DNA of 64,000 nucleotides, taken from NCBI RefSeq assembly GCF_001613445.1, contig NZ_BDCJ01000021.1, positions 38,934 to 102,933 on the forward strand. The letters run 5' to 3'. How positions within the stretch are numbered: position 1 is the stretch's first letter; every line of letters starts with the position of its first letter. The DNA is from Nocardia grenadensis NBRC 108939 (GTDB lineage Bacteria; Actinomycetota; Actinomycetes; Mycobacteriales; Mycobacteriaceae). Under the pieces are notes generated by a model that searched no databases, was not told the DNA's origin, and saw only the letters and a list, made by a program, of their open reading frames with translations. Shown in pieces: positions 1 through 9,444 of the stretch. A program made the translations under genes and the position numbers.

Positions 1-822
1 GACGGCGTCGAGATCGTCTATCACCTGGTCGCGGTGATCACCCTCGCCGACAAGCACGATATGGCCTGGCGGGTGAACACCGAGGGCGTGCGCGTGGTCG
101 CCGAGGCCGCCCATGCGGCCGGAGTACGGAGGTTCGTGCACGCCAGCTCGATCCACGCCTTCGACCAGTACAGCTGCGGCGGCAATATCGACGAGACGAC
201 ACCGCGGTCCACCGACGCGGGCCTGCCCGTATACGACCGCTCCAAATGGGCCGGCGAGATCGCCCTGCGCACGGTGGTCGACGCCGGTCTGGACGCGGTG
301 ATCTGCAATCCCACCGGCGTTTTCGGCCCGGCCGATCACGGCAGCCCGCTGTCGCGTATCAACCGCTCGCTGCGCGACGCCGCGCGCGGCCGCATCCCGG
401 CCATGATCGACGGCGGTTTCGACCTGGTGGACGTCCGCGATGTCGCGCGCGGCCTCGTCCTGGCCGGTCAGCACGGCCGGACCGGGGAGAACTATCTGAT
501 CGGCGGCGAGATGATCTCCATGCTCGATCTGTGCCGGATGGCCGCCCGGCACGGCGGGAAGAAAGGGCCGCGCTTCTCCATCTCCCCGAGACTCGTTTCG
601 GGCCTCATTCCCGTGATGGAGCCGATCGGTAAGCGGCTGGGCACCGATATCGTCTCCAAGGCCGCGCTCGGCGCGCTGGTTTCGGCGCCGCTGGTCGACC
701 ACGGCAAGGCCGGCCGGGAACTCGGCTACCGACCGCGCCCCATCGATGACACGGTACGTGACCTGGTCGCGTTCTTCGCCGACCCGCACGGCCCACTGCC
801 GGATTTCACCCCGACTGCTTGA
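1..822 (+). CDS. NAD-dependent epimerase/dehydratase (extended SDR), 5' truncated by the window
   Basis: The reading frame is open from the first base, so the N-terminal Rossmann glycine motif lies upstream of the window. The visible 273 residues carry the extended SDR signature: a serine-rich strand (HASSIHAF) followed by the catalytic YDRSK, matching YxxxK, then a substrate-domain stretch (NPTGVFGP) as in sugar-nucleotide epimerases and dihydroflavonol-reductase-like enzymes. It probably oxidises, reduces or epimerises a small substrate with NAD(P); the substrate cannot be told from sequence. It ends 31 bp before the radical SAM gene on the same strand. The family call is secure; any closer function is open. 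Confidence 0.85.
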   Translation, partial: DGVEIVYHLVAVITLADKHDMAWRVNTEGVRVVAEAAHAAGVRRFVHASSIHAFDQYSCGGNIDETTPRSTDAGLPVYDRSKWAGEIALRTVVDAGLDAVICNPTGVFGPADHGSPLSRINRSLRDAARGRIPAMIDGGFDLVDVRDVARGLVLAGQHGRTGENYLIGGEMISMLDLCRMAARHGGKKGPRFSISPRLVSGLIPVMEPIGKRLGTDIVSKAALGALVSAPLVDHGKAGRELGYRPRPIDDTVRDLVAFFADPHGPLPDFTPTA

Positions 823-853
823 CAGCACATAGAACGCGTGTTCGACTGGTCCG

Positions 854-1870
854 GTGCGGTGGCAGAACCAAACCCTGGACGCCGACGACGGCGCGCTGCC
901 CGGACTGGACCGGGCCGGATTCGCCCGCACCGTACAGACTCCCGAATTCGACGGCATCACCTTCCATGAAGTGCTCTGCAAGAGTGCGCTGAACAAGGTC
1001 CCCGACGAATCGAATCTGCCGTTCCGGTGGACGGTCAATCCGATGCGCGGGTGTTCGCACGCCTGCCGCTACTGTTTCGCGCGCGGGTCGCACGAATACC
1101 TGGATCTCGACGCCGGAACGGATTTCGATACCCAGATCGTCGTAAAGACCAATATCGCCGCCGTGCTGCGGCGCGAGCTCACCCGCCGGTCGTGGCACCG
1201 CGAGAAAGTGGCGCTCGGCACCAACACCGATCCCTACCAGCGCGCGGAGGGCCGGTATCGGCTGATGCCCGGAATCATCCGCGCGCTCACCGATTCCGGG
1301 ACGCCGTTCTCCCTCCTCACCAAGGGAACCCTCCTGCACCGGGATCTGCCGCTGCTGACACCGGCCGCGCGGGAGGTGCCGGTGGATATCGGTATCTCGC
1401 TGGCCCTACTGGAACCCGAGCTGCATCGCGGATTGGAACCGGGCACCCCGTCGCCGCGCGCCCGGCTGGACCTGGTGCGCGCCTGCAGCGACGCGGGTTT
1501 CGCGGTGAACGTCATGGTGGCGCCGGTGATCCCGTACCTCACCGACGGCCGGTCCCAACTCGACGAACTGTTCGGTGAGCTGGCCACGGCCGGTGCGGCG
1601 TCGGCGGTCGTGCTGCCGCTGCACCTGCGCGGCAGCACCCGGGGCTGGTTCCTGGGCTGGCTGGCCGAACACCATCCGGCACTGCTGCGCCGCTACCGCC
1701 AGCTGTACCGGCGCGGCGCGATGGTCGCCCCCGAATACGCCGGCTGGTTGCGCGAACGAATCGATCCGCTCCTGGAGCGGCACGGCCTACTCCCCGAACG
1801 CGAAGCCGAACCCCGCATTCCTCCCCCGGCCGAGCCCCGGACGGCCCCCCAGCTCGAGCTCTTCGCCTGA
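854..1870 (+). CDS. Rv2578c-family radical SAM protein
   Basis: A 338-residue protein with the radical SAM cluster motif CSHACRYC, cysteines at about residues 67, 71 and 74 (CX3CX2C). These bind the [4Fe-4S] cluster that cleaves S-adenosylmethionine. The N-terminal MRWQNQ-type start and overall length match the actinobacterial Rv2578c family, related to SplB-like radical SAM proteins; no substrate is established for that family as far as I know. The GTG start at 854 puts the frame 31 bp after the SDR stop. The C-terminal about 25 residues are Pro/Glu-rich and probably flexible. Family assignment is strong, function unknown. Confidence 0.88.
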   Translation: MRWQNQTLDADDGALPGLDRAGFARTVQTPEFDGITFHEVLCKSALNKVPDESNLPFRWTVNPMRGCSHACRYCFARGSHEYLDLDAGTDFDTQIVVKTNIAAVLRRELTRRSWHREKVALGTNTDPYQRAEGRYRLMPGIIRALTDSGTPFSLLTKGTLLHRDLPLLTPAAREVPVDIGISLALLEPELHRGLEPGTPSPRARLDLVRACSDAGFAVNVMVAPVIPYLTDGRSQLDELFGELATAGAASAVVLPLHLRGSTRGWFLGWLAEHHPALLRRYRQLYRRGAMVAPEYAGWLRERIDPLLERHGLLPEREAEPRIPPPAEPRTAPQLELFA

Positions 1871-1918
1871 CCGGGCCCGGTGCCGCGTCTCCCGGCCACT
1901 GCGGGTGGGCGAGTGCGG

Positions 1919-2065
1919 TCACGTCGTGGGGCACAACCTGCCGACACACCGGATAGACCGGCCTTCGAACACGCCGACGTACCGTTCGAACGTGCGCGTG
2001 CCGCGGACGAGGTCGGTGATCCGCAGCGGTATCGACCGGCCTCTCAGGGCGGAGAAGCAGCCCAT
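1919..2065 (-). CDS. possible 48-residue small protein
   Basis: An ATG-initiated minus-strand frame in the 420 bp gap between the radical SAM gene and korA. Third codon positions are mostly G or C, as in real genes here, and the opposite frames do not show this. The product would have three cysteines and many arginines (MGCFSALRGRS start, RLCPTT end). No family is recognised and there is no convincing ribosome binding site. The rest of the gap holds only a hairpin near 2218-2240 and the korA leader. Confidence 0.22.
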   Translation of the reverse strand: MGCFSALRGRSIPLRITDLVRGTRTFERYVGVFEGRSIRCVGRLCPTT

Positions 2066-2217
2066 GCCCGGGAGGCGGGCTCCTCCGATGGGCCGCATAC
2101 GGCGGGGCCCAGGTCGTAGCACCTCCCGCCTCGGCGCATCTACCCTGGTGGTATCAGACAAGCACGACGCAGGAACACCTCGTTCCGCTTCCGCCGCCGA
2201 CCCGGCCGTACGCTTTT

Positions 2218-2240
2218 CCGGCGCGGCGACCCCGCGCCGG
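2218..2240. other. GC-rich hairpin in the korA leader
   Basis: Nine-base arms ccggcgcgg and ccgcgccgg flank a 5-base loop, about 50 bp before the korA start. It lacks a following T-run on the plus strand, so it is not a standard terminator. It could be an RNA structure in the korA leader; no function is assigned. Confidence 0.3.
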
Positions 2241-2290
2241 GGTAGGTTGGCGACCGGCAGCTCATTTCGACGAGGAAGTGAAGCACGCAT

Positions 2291-4252
2291 ATGGTTTCGC
2301 ACCACGACAACATCGGCCGCCCCGAGACCGAATCCCCCGGGAACGATTCCGGCACAGCGGTATTGGACCGTGTCGTCATCCGCTTCGCGGGCGACTCGGG
2401 CGACGGTATGCAGCTCACCGGCGACCGGTTCACCCATGAGGCGGCGGCCTTCGGCAACGATCTGGCCACCCAGCCCAACTTCCCGGCCGAGATCCGGGCA
2501 CCGCAGGGGACGCTGCCGGGTGTGTCGTCGTTCCAGATCCAGATCGCCGACCACGATATCCTCACCGCCGGCGATCAGCCGGATGTACTGGTCGCGATGA
2601 ACCCGGCGGCGTTGAAGGCCGATCTGGGCGAGTTACCGCGCGGCGGCACCGTCATCGTCAACACCGACGAGTTCACCAAACGCAACCTCACCAAGGTCGG
2701 GTACACGACCGATCCGCTGGCCGACGACAGCCTCGGTGAGTTCGTGGTCCACCGGGTACCGATGACCTCGCTCACGCTGGCCGCCACCGAGTCCACCGGG
2801 GTCGGCAAGAAGGACGGCCAGCGCGCCAAGAACATGTTCGCACTGGGTCTGCTGTCCTGGATGTACGGGCGCCCCATCGGCGGTACCGAGAAGTTCCTGC
2901 GGGAGAAGTTCGCCGCGAAACCGGATATCGCCGAGGCCAATATTCTCGCCTTCCGGGCGGGCTGGAACTACGGCGAGACCACCGAGGCCTTCGCCACCAC
3001 CTACAGCATCGCCCCGGCGGTCCTGCCCACCGGCACCTACCGGCAGATCACCGGTAATACGGCGCTGGCGTACGGCCTGATCACGGCCGGTTCGCTGGCG
3101 GGCCTGCCCGTGTTCCTGGGGACCTATCCGATCACCCCGGCCTCCGATATCCTGCACGAGCTGAGCAAACACAAGAACTTCGGCGTCACCACCTTCCAGG
3201 CCGAGGACGAGATCGCCGGGATCGGTGCCGCACTGGGCGCATCCCTCGGTGGCGCACTCGGGGTCACCAGTACTTCGGGTCCCGGCCTGGCACTCGAGAG
3301 CGAGACCATCGGTCTGGCCGTGATGACCGAACTTCCGCTGGTGATCATCGATGTGCAGCGCGGCGGCCCGTCCACCGGGCTGCCCACCAAAACCGAGCAG
3401 GCCGACCTGCTGCAGGCGCTGTACGGACGAAACGGCGAGTCGCCGGTGGCCGTGCTGGCGCCACGCTCACCCGCCGACTGTTTCGCCATCGCGGTGGAAG
3501 CCGCGCGGATCGCCCTCACCTACCGGACCCCGGTGCTGTTGCTGTCCGACGGTTCGATCGCCAACGGTTCCGAACCGTGGGCCATCCCGTCGGTCACCGA
3601 CCTCGATCCCATCGACCCGGGCTTCGAGACCGACACGGAGGGCGAGTTCCGGCCCTATGCCCGTGATCCGGAAACTTTGGCGCGTTCGCTGGCGGTCCCG
3701 GGCACGGCGGGCCGGGCCCATCGGATCGGGGGTCTGGAGAAGGCCGACGGTAGCGGCGATATCTCCTACGATCCGGCCAATCACGATCTGATGGTGCGGT
3801 TGCGGCAGGCCAAGATCGATGGGATCACCGTGCCGCCCGCCGAGGCGGACGACCCCGACGGTGCGGCCGAGGTCCTGGTGGTCGGCTGGGGCAGCTCCTA
3901 CGGACCGATCGGTGAGGCGTGCCGGCGGGTGCGGCGCCGGGGCGGCCGAGTGGCCCAGCTGCATCTGCGGCATCTCAACCCGCTGCCGCCCGGTCTGGGT
4001 GAGCTTCTGCGCCGGTACCCCACAGTGGTCGCCCCGGAGATGAACGGCGGCCAGCTGGCCATGCTGCTGCGCGCGAAGTACCTGGTGGACGTCCAACCGT
4101 GGACCAAGGTCGCCGGTACGGCGTTCGCCGCCCAGGAACTGGTGGGCGTCATCGACGCGGCACTGGACGGCACCCTGGCCGGACTCGAGCACGACAAGGC
4201 CCGCGCCGCACGGGCCGGGGCCACGTATCGCACGAACGGGGGCGCATCATGA
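2291..4252 (+). CDS. korA: 2-oxoacid:ferredoxin oxidoreductase, fused gamma-alpha subunit
   Basis: A 653-residue subunit of the CoA-dependent 2-oxoglutarate:ferredoxin oxidoreductase (KorAB type), which makes succinyl-CoA, CO2 and reduced ferredoxin in the cytoplasm. About residues 20-210 form the gamma domain (begins RFAGDSGDGMQLTGDRF). About residues 245 onward form the alpha pyrimidine-binding domain (GTYPITPASDILHEL, FQAEDEIAGIGAALGAS). Fusion of gamma to alpha and the length match the mycobacterial Rv2455c type. A GAGGAAG element lies about 12 bp before the ATG. The stop overlaps the korB start (ATGA), so the two subunits are probably translationally coupled. In M. tuberculosis the pair lies elsewhere in the genome. 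Confidence 0.95.
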   Translation: MVSHHDNIGRPETESPGNDSGTAVLDRVVIRFAGDSGDGMQLTGDRFTHEAAAFGNDLATQPNFPAEIRAPQGTLPGVSSFQIQIADHDILTAGDQPDVLVAMNPAALKADLGELPRGGTVIVNTDEFTKRNLTKVGYTTDPLADDSLGEFVVHRVPMTSLTLAATESTGVGKKDGQRAKNMFALGLLSWMYGRPIGGTEKFLREKFAAKPDIAEANILAFRAGWNYGETTEAFATTYSIAPAVLPTGTYRQITGNTALAYGLITAGSLAGLPVFLGTYPITPASDILHELSKHKNFGVTTFQAEDEIAGIGAALGASLGGALGVTSTSGPGLALESETIGLAVMTELPLVIIDVQRGGPSTGLPTKTEQADLLQALYGRNGESPVAVLAPRSPADCFAIAVEAARIALTYRTPVLLLSDGSIANGSEPWAIPSVTDLDPIDPGFETDTEGEFRPYARDPETLARSLAVPGTAGRAHRIGGLEKADGSGDISYDPANHDLMVRLRQAKIDGITVPPAEADDPDGAAEVLVVGWGSSYGPIGEACRRVRRRGGRVAQLHLRHLNPLPPGLGELLRRYPTVVAPEMNGGQLAMLLRAKYLVDVQPWTKVAGTAFAAQELVGVIDAALDGTLAGLEHDKARAARAGATYRTNGGAS

Positions 4253-5337
4253 CCATTATCGAAACATCGCTGACCGGCACCGAGCTGGGACTCACACCGG
4301 TCTCCGGGCTGTCCGGGGTGCCGACGGCCGACGGCCCGCAGAAGGCCAAGGACTACACCTCCGACCAGGAGGTGCGCTGGTGCCCCGGCTGCGGCGACTA
4401 CGTCATCCTCGCCACCGTGCGCGGTTTCCTCGCCGACCTCGGCCTGCGCCGGGAGAATTTGATGTTCGTCTCCGGAATCGGCTGTTCGAGCCGCTTCCCC
4501 TACTACCTCGACGCCTACGGTATCCACTCCATCCACGGCCGCGCGCCGGCCATCGCCACCGGTCTGGCGGTAACCCGCCCGGATCTTTCGGTCTGGGTCG
4601 TCACCGGCGACGGTGATGCCCTCTCCATCGGCGGCAACCATCTGATCCATGCGCTGCGCCGTAACGTCAATATGACGATCCTGCTGTTCAACAATCGGAT
4701 CTACGGCCTGACGAAAGGCCAGTACTCCCCCACCTCGGAACCGGGCAAGGTGACCAAATCGACCCCGATGGGTTCGGTGGACCACCCGTTCAACACCCTA
4801 TCGGTCGCCCTGGGCGCCGAAGCGACCTTCGCCGCCCGCGCCCTGGACTCCGACCGCACCGGCCTGAACGAGGTGCTGCGCGCCGCGGCCGCACACCGCG
4901 GCACCTCCTTCGTGGAGATCCTGCAGGACTGCCCGATCTTCAACGATGGCTCCTTCGACGTGCTGCGCCGCGGGGACAGCGAATCCCGGCTGATCCGCCT
5001 GCGCCATGGGGAACCACTGCGGTTCGGTGCCGACGGTGAATACGCCGTGGTGCGCAGAGGTTTCGGTCTCGCCGTGGTGCCGTCGGCGAATGTGCCCGAG
5101 GACGAGATCGTGGTGCACGACGCGGATACCGACGATCCCGAGTACGCCTACGCGCTGTCCCGGCTCTCCGATCAGGACCTGGACCATGTGGTCACGGGTG
5201 TCTTCCGGGCGGTGGACCGGCCCACCTACGACGACGGCGTCCGGGCCCAGACCGCGGCGGCGCGGGAACGGTTCCCGGTGGCCGGCGATTCGCTGCAGAA
5301 CCTGCTCACCGGTTCCGAGACCTGGACGGTGGGCTGA
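4249..5337 (+). CDS. korB: 2-oxoacid:ferredoxin oxidoreductase, beta subunit
   Basis: A 362-residue partner of KorA that binds thiamine diphosphate. Near the N-terminus is WCPGCGDY (Cys45, Cys48), typical of the beta subunit and its [4Fe-4S] cluster. The TPP/Mg motif is VTGDGDALSIGGNH (about residues 118-131) with the following asparagine pair LLFNNRIYG. The ATG at 4249 is preferred over upstream in-frame starts because it overlaps the korA stop by four bases and gives the family's usual length. Together the two subunits offer an alternative to the 2-oxoglutarate dehydrogenase step of the TCA cycle. Confidence 0.95.
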   Translation: MTIIETSLTGTELGLTPVSGLSGVPTADGPQKAKDYTSDQEVRWCPGCGDYVILATVRGFLADLGLRRENLMFVSGIGCSSRFPYYLDAYGIHSIHGRAPAIATGLAVTRPDLSVWVVTGDGDALSIGGNHLIHALRRNVNMTILLFNNRIYGLTKGQYSPTSEPGKVTKSTPMGSVDHPFNTLSVALGAEATFAARALDSDRTGLNEVLRAAAAHRGTSFVEILQDCPIFNDGSFDVLRRGDSESRLIRLRHGEPLRFGADGEYAVVRRGFGLAVVPSANVPEDEIVVHDADTDDPEYAYALSRLSDQDLDHVVTGVFRAVDRPTYDDGVRAQTAAARERFPVAGDSLQNLLTGSETWTVG

Positions 5338-5353
5338 GCGCACGAGGCCGCGC

Positions 5354-6007
5354 TCAGTACAGGGTCGCGATCTCCTGGTCGGTGAGCACGATGGGAGCGA
5401 CGTAGTCCTTGGCCCGGGTCAACGTCACCGCCCGGTACAGCGGCCGCTGCGGCAGCGGTGCGTCGCGGGCCTCGGCGCGGAGCTGATGGACGAGTAGGTC
5501 GGCGACCGCGAGTGCCGCGGGCAGTGCACTGCGCGTCAAGGCGTCCGCCAGCCGCCGCAGTCCCAGCAGGTGCAGCTCGCGGCCGCTGCCGGCGTCGGTG
5601 TACATGGCCAGCGGGACGATCTGCCGGTCGGGACCGGCGGTGAGACGCAGTACCAGGCGGCTGAGCCGTCCCGGGTACACGAGCAATTCCACGCCGGTGA
5701 CGGCCGCGATATCGAGTGACCGGGTACCCAGCAGGGTGCGGGCCTCGACGACGGCCCCGTGCAGCGACAACCGCCGCCGCTGGACTGCCACGACATATCC
5801 GACAGCCGGTACCGCCACGACCAATGCCGCCACCAGCCCCACCGGCGGGCCGAACAGCAATCCGGCGAGTACGCCTGCCCCGAGAGCGAGCGCGACCGCG
5901 ACCAGCGCCAGCCGCCGCAGCACCGGGCCATAGACCTCGGGGGCGACAAGGTCCAGCCCGATTCGCTGGTCGGGGTCGGGTGGGGGTGCATCGGTCACGG
6001 CGCGCAT
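5354..6007 (-). CDS. two-TM membrane protein of unknown function
   Basis: A 217-residue protein convergent with korB, 16 bp away. A polar N-terminus of about 25 residues is followed by two closely spaced hydrophobic segments (about residues 32-52 and 55-72). The soluble C-terminal part begins QRRRLSLHGAVVEART, a pattern reminiscent of bacterial PH-like membrane proteins. No catalytic motif is seen. A GTG three codons in is an alternative start. The PH-like idea is inference from the pattern of a hydrophobic hairpin followed by short beta-rich segments. Confidence 0.75.
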   Translation of the reverse strand: MRAVTDAPPPDPDQRIGLDLVAPEVYGPVLRRLALVAVALALGAGVLAGLLFGPPVGLVAALVVAVPAVGYVVAVQRRRLSLHGAVVEARTLLGTRSLDIAAVTGVELLVYPGRLSRLVLRLTAGPDRQIVPLAMYTDAGSGRELHLLGLRRLADALTRSALPAALAVADLLVHQLRAEARDAPLPQRPLYRAVTLTRAKDYVAPIVLTDQEIATLY

Positions 6008-6160
6008 TTCGGTCCGGGAACAGGGTCCACCGGACAGTACTACGAGCCTTCGGCCCGCGCGTATTGCACAATCGCTCGGTTCCGGCGACCGGTGTTCCGC
6101 CGGACGATTCCCCCGGGGCGGGTGCCGGAGCTCGCTCCGGCCCCGTGGCGGCCGATCGGA

Positions 6161-7423
6161 CTACCGCGTGGTCAGCGTGGCGACGATCGCGTCGAGGGCG
6201 ATCTGCCGCTGGTCCCCGGTCCGCATATCCTTCAGTCCGATGGTCCCCTCGGCCAGATCGCGATCGCCCAGGATCAGGGTGGACTGCGCCCCCGACCGGT
6301 CCGCGGCCTTCATGGCGCCCTTCACCCCGCGGTCGCCGTAGACCAGATCCACCCGGACCCCCGCGGCGCGCAGTTCACCGGCCAGCACCACCATGCGCTG
6401 TTTCGCCGCCTCGCCGAGTGGGACACCGAACACCTCACAGCGGGCCGGATCACCCGCCGTGACCCCCTCGGCGGCCAGCGCCAGGATCGTGCGGTCGACG
6501 CCGAGACCGAAGCCGATCCCGGACAGTGCCTGCCCGCCCAGCTCGGCCATGAGTCCGTCGTAGCGGCCGCCGCCACCGATCCCGGACTGGGCACCCAGGC
6601 CGTCGTGCACGAATTCGAAGGTCGTCTTCGTGTAGTAGTCCAACCCGCGCACCATGCGCGGATTCAGGACATAGGGCACACCGAGCGCGTCGAGGTGCGC
6701 GAGCACCTGGTCGAAGTGGGTTTTCGCGGATTCGGACAGGTGGTCGATCATGAGCGGCGCCGTCGCGGTCATCTCCCGGACCTCGGGCCGCTTGTCGTCG
6801 AGCACGCGCAGTGGGTTGATCTCGGCGCGGCGCCGGGTCTCGGCATCGAGGTCCAGTCCGAACAGGAACTCCTGCAGCCGCTCGCGGTACTGCGGGCGGC
6901 AGGTCTCGTCACCGAGCGAGGTGATCTCCAACCGGAACCCGCTCAGGCCCAGGCTGCGGAATCCGGCATCGGCGATCGCGATGACCTCGGCATCCAGGGC
7001 GGGATCGTCTACGCCGATGGCCTCCACACCGACCTGCTGCAACTGCCGGTACCGGCCCTTCTGCGGCCGCTCGTAGCGGAAGAAAGCGCCGGCGTAGCTC
7101 AGCTTGACCGGTAGCTGGCCGCGGTCCAGGCCGTGCTCGATCACCGCACGCATCACTCCGGCGGTGCCCTCGGGGCGGAGAGTGACGCTGCGTTCGCTGC
7201 GATCGGAGAAGGTGAACATCTCCTTGCTCACCACATCGGTGGACTCGCCGACACCCCGGGCGAACAGTTCGGTGTCCTCGAAGACCGGCAGCTCGATATG
7301 CCCGTACCCGGCGAGTCGGGCGGCCCGGAGCAGACCGTCGCGTACCGCGACGAACTCGGCCGAACCGGGCGGAACGTAATCCGGCACCCCCTTCGGGGCG
7401 GAGAAGCTGCTGGTCTTGGTCAC
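6161..7423 (-). CDS. hisS: histidyl-tRNA synthetase
   Basis: A 420-residue class II aminoacyl-tRNA synthetase that charges tRNA-His. The N-terminus (FSAPKGVPDYVPP), motif 2 region (LRPEGTAGVMRAV, FRYERPQKGRYRQ), histidine-specific segment (RGLDYYTKTTFEF) and motif 3 (SGIGFGLGVDRTI) are all present in order. The C-terminal anticodon-binding domain follows. The open frame runs much further upstream, across the divergent cyclophilin gene, but the GTG at 7423 gives the family N-terminus and normal length. It is transcribed away from the cyclophilin gene; the 192 bp between them must hold both promoters. Confidence 0.95.
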   Translation of the reverse strand: MTKTSSFSAPKGVPDYVPPGSAEFVAVRDGLLRAARLAGYGHIELPVFEDTELFARGVGESTDVVSKEMFTFSDRSERSVTLRPEGTAGVMRAVIEHGLDRGQLPVKLSYAGAFFRYERPQKGRYRQLQQVGVEAIGVDDPALDAEVIAIADAGFRSLGLSGFRLEITSLGDETCRPQYRERLQEFLFGLDLDAETRRRAEINPLRVLDDKRPEVREMTATAPLMIDHLSESAKTHFDQVLAHLDALGVPYVLNPRMVRGLDYYTKTTFEFVHDGLGAQSGIGGGGRYDGLMAELGGQALSGIGFGLGVDRTILALAAEGVTAGDPARCEVFGVPLGEAAKQRMVVLAGELRAAGVRVDLVYGDRGVKGAMKAADRSGAQSTLILGDRDLAEGTIGLKDMRTGDQRQIALDAIVATLTTR

Positions 7424-7615
7424 GGTGAACCAGTTTCCCCCACCCGCCCCGGTCGAGTCCAACCGGTTCCGCCTTACCCGCGCCCCGAGGCGGCCGGTCC
7501 GGTCGATATCCGGGTGCCGGGCGCCGGAGATGGCAGACTCTAGTGCCGGAAGCAACAGACCAGCCGCGACCGGCCGGGCCTGCCGGCCCGGCCGCCGCAC
7601 GGGAGGAACGTGGTA

Positions 7616-8503
7616 GTGCCCAGCAACGAACAACGCCGAGCGGCGGCGAAACGCAAGCTGGAACGACAGCTCGCCAACCGGGCCGAACGCGCGCGCAAGC
7701 GTAAACAACTGACCATCGCCGGATCGGCGCTCGGGGTCGTCGTGGTGATCGCCGCGGTGACCGGGGTGTACTTTCTGACCCGCGGCGGCGAGAGCGCCGA
7801 TACGGCCTCCAATGCCTCGCAGACCCCGGATGCCTCGCTGTCGAGCACACCGGGCGCGGCCCCGCCACCGCCCGCGGCCGCCAAACCGGCCAGCGTGAAC
7901 TGCACCTACCGGGACAGCGCGGAACCTGCCTCCAAGCCGGTGGAGAAGCCGCGCGCGGAGGGCATCCAGACCGGTGACGGCAACTCCGCACTGAGCATCA
8001 GCGTGGATACCAACCAGGGACCGCTGGGGCTGACGCTGAACAACGCCGAGTCGCCGTGCACGGTGAACAGCTTCGCCAGTCTGGCCGGCCAGGGCTACTT
8101 CGACGGCACCGATTGCCACCGGCTCACCCAGGGTGAAGGTCTGAAGGTGCTGCAGTGCGGTGACCCGACCGGCACCGGCACCGGCGGCCCGGGGTACGAA
8201 TTCGACAACGAGTACCCCACCGATCAGTTCGCGCCGAACGATCCGGCATTGCAGCAGCCGATCAGTTACGGACGCGGCGTGCTGGCCATGGCCAATGCCG
8301 GACCGGGCACCAACGGCAGCCAGTTCTTCATCGTGTACGGCGATTCGATGCTCCCGCCGAACTACACGATCTTCGGCACCGTGGACGAGGGCGGCCTGGC
8401 CACCTTGGACAAGATCGCCGGTCAGGGCCAGGACGAATCCAACGGTCCCGGCGACGGTAAACCCACGCAGCCGGTCACGCTGAAGTCGGTGCGAATCGAC
8501 TGA
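7616..8503 (+). CDS. ppiB: membrane-anchored cyclophilin-type peptidyl-prolyl isomerase
   Basis: A 295-residue protein like mycobacterial Rv2582. A basic N-terminus (RRAAAKRKLERQ) precedes one transmembrane helix (about residues 35-58) and a Pro/Ala linker. From about residue 115 comes the cyclophilin fold, with HRLTQG, GYEFDNEY, GVLAMANAGPGTNGSQFFI and YTIFGTV. The isomerase domain should face outside the membrane and help fold exported proteins. The GTG at 7616 is preferred to the one at 7610 because GGGAGG lies 9 bp before it rather than 3. It is the last backbone gene before the secretion cluster. Confidence 0.92.
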   Translation: MPSNEQRRAAAKRKLERQLANRAERARKRKQLTIAGSALGVVVVIAAVTGVYFLTRGGESADTASNASQTPDASLSSTPGAAPPPPAAAKPASVNCTYRDSAEPASKPVEKPRAEGIQTGDGNSALSISVDTNQGPLGLTLNNAESPCTVNSFASLAGQGYFDGTDCHRLTQGEGLKVLQCGDPTGTGTGGPGYEFDNEYPTDQFAPNDPALQQPISYGRGVLAMANAGPGTNGSQFFIVYGDSMLPPNYTIFGTVDEGGLATLDKIAGQGQDESNGPGDGKPTQPVTLKSVRID

Positions 8504-8568
8504 TTCCGGCGGCCCCGGCGCCGGGCGCGTTCCGCTCACCTCGGTTTCCGGCGATATATGCTGGTCGG

Positions 8569-8580
8569 CGCAACGTTGCG
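8569..8580. promoter_or_regulatory. 12-bp palindrome upstream of the 8827 gene
   Basis: The sequence cgcaacgttgcg is a perfect palindrome in the 323 bp non-coding gap 8504-8826. An AT-richer patch (gatatatgct) precedes it by about 10 bp. It could be an operator for the downstream gene. Nothing else recognisable is seen in this gap. Confidence 0.25.
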
Positions 8581-8826
8581 AAGACTGAGCCCCCATTTCT
8601 CGGGTAATCTCGAAAAAGGGAGTGCGCGTGACCAAGTCGTGTTCTCCGGCCGCAGTTCCGGGCCGGGGCACCGCTCGCGAGTTCTCCCGGTGCTCACGTC
8701 GCGCCGGGCGTACCTTCGCCGGGCGGTTCCGCGGGCCGGCCGGTGGATCCCGATCCGCCGGCACGGTCCGTTACGCCGGAGCACCACAACATCCAATAGT
8801 GCACACCGCAGTATCGGGGAGCAGCC

Positions 8827-9420
8827 ATGTCCGAGGAACTGGACGACATCGGCCGGGAAACCGCGGCCATGATGAAGACGATGTTGCAGATCGCGACATT
8901 GGTCGCGCTCAAGGCCCGGGAACGCGGCCAGCGTGAAGCCGAGATGCGGGTCAAGATGACCGAGGCCCGGGTGAAAGAGGCCCGGGAGCTGCAGATCCGG
9001 GAGGCGCGCGACGCCAAGGCCAAGGATCCGCGCAACCTCGCCCTGGCCCAGACCATTTCACGGTCGGTCGCGGAGGTCGGGCCACCGGGTACCTCGGTAC
9101 CGCACCGGGAAACGCCCGGTTATCGGGGCGTCCAACTCGAGAAGGACCGCTTCTCGATGAGTTCGTTCGCCGAGAAATCCGATCAGGTGAGCAGCGCGGC
9201 GGACGCGGTGCGCTACGACTCGGTGGAGCGGCGGGCGGCCCTGGCCGCGCATCTGGCCAAGATCGGTGTCGCACCCGAACTGGCCGCGGCCCGGATGCTG
9301 GTCGAGGTCGGACAGGCCACCCCGCCGAGCGAGGCGGTACGCAACCGGCCCGATCGGGCGCCGTCGGTGCAACGCGCCCGGGAGCAGGAGCTCGCCCGAG
9401 GCCTCGAACGCAGCCGCTAG
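8827..9420 (+). CDS. coiled-coil protein of unknown function beside the secretion cluster
   Basis: A 197-residue hydrophilic protein. About residues 35-75 are a strongly charged helix with regularly spaced Ala/Arg/Glu (KARERGQREAEMRV, REARDAKAKD), likely a coiled coil. The C-terminal half is a second helical region (RRAALAAHLAKIGV). No family is recognised. A GGGGAG element lies 6 bp before the ATG. It faces the minus-strand secretion operon and shares a bidirectional terminator with it. Its placement suggests an accessory role, for example a cargo or regulatory protein, but that is inference from position only. Confidence 0.75.
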   Translation: MSEELDDIGRETAAMMKTMLQIATLVALKARERGQREAEMRVKMTEARVKEARELQIREARDAKAKDPRNLALAQTISRSVAEVGPPGTSVPHRETPGYRGVQLEKDRFSMSSFAEKSDQVSSAADAVRYDSVERRAALAAHLAKIGVAPELAAARMLVEVGQATPPSEAVRNRPDRAPSVQRAREQELARGLERSR

Positions 9421-9444
9421 ACAGGGAGTTCCGGTCGGGATACG

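Noticed and set aside
7424..8764. Upstream extension of the hisS frame
   Set aside because: It overlaps the cyclophilin gene on the other strand, and the GTG at 7423 gives the normal synthetase N-terminus.
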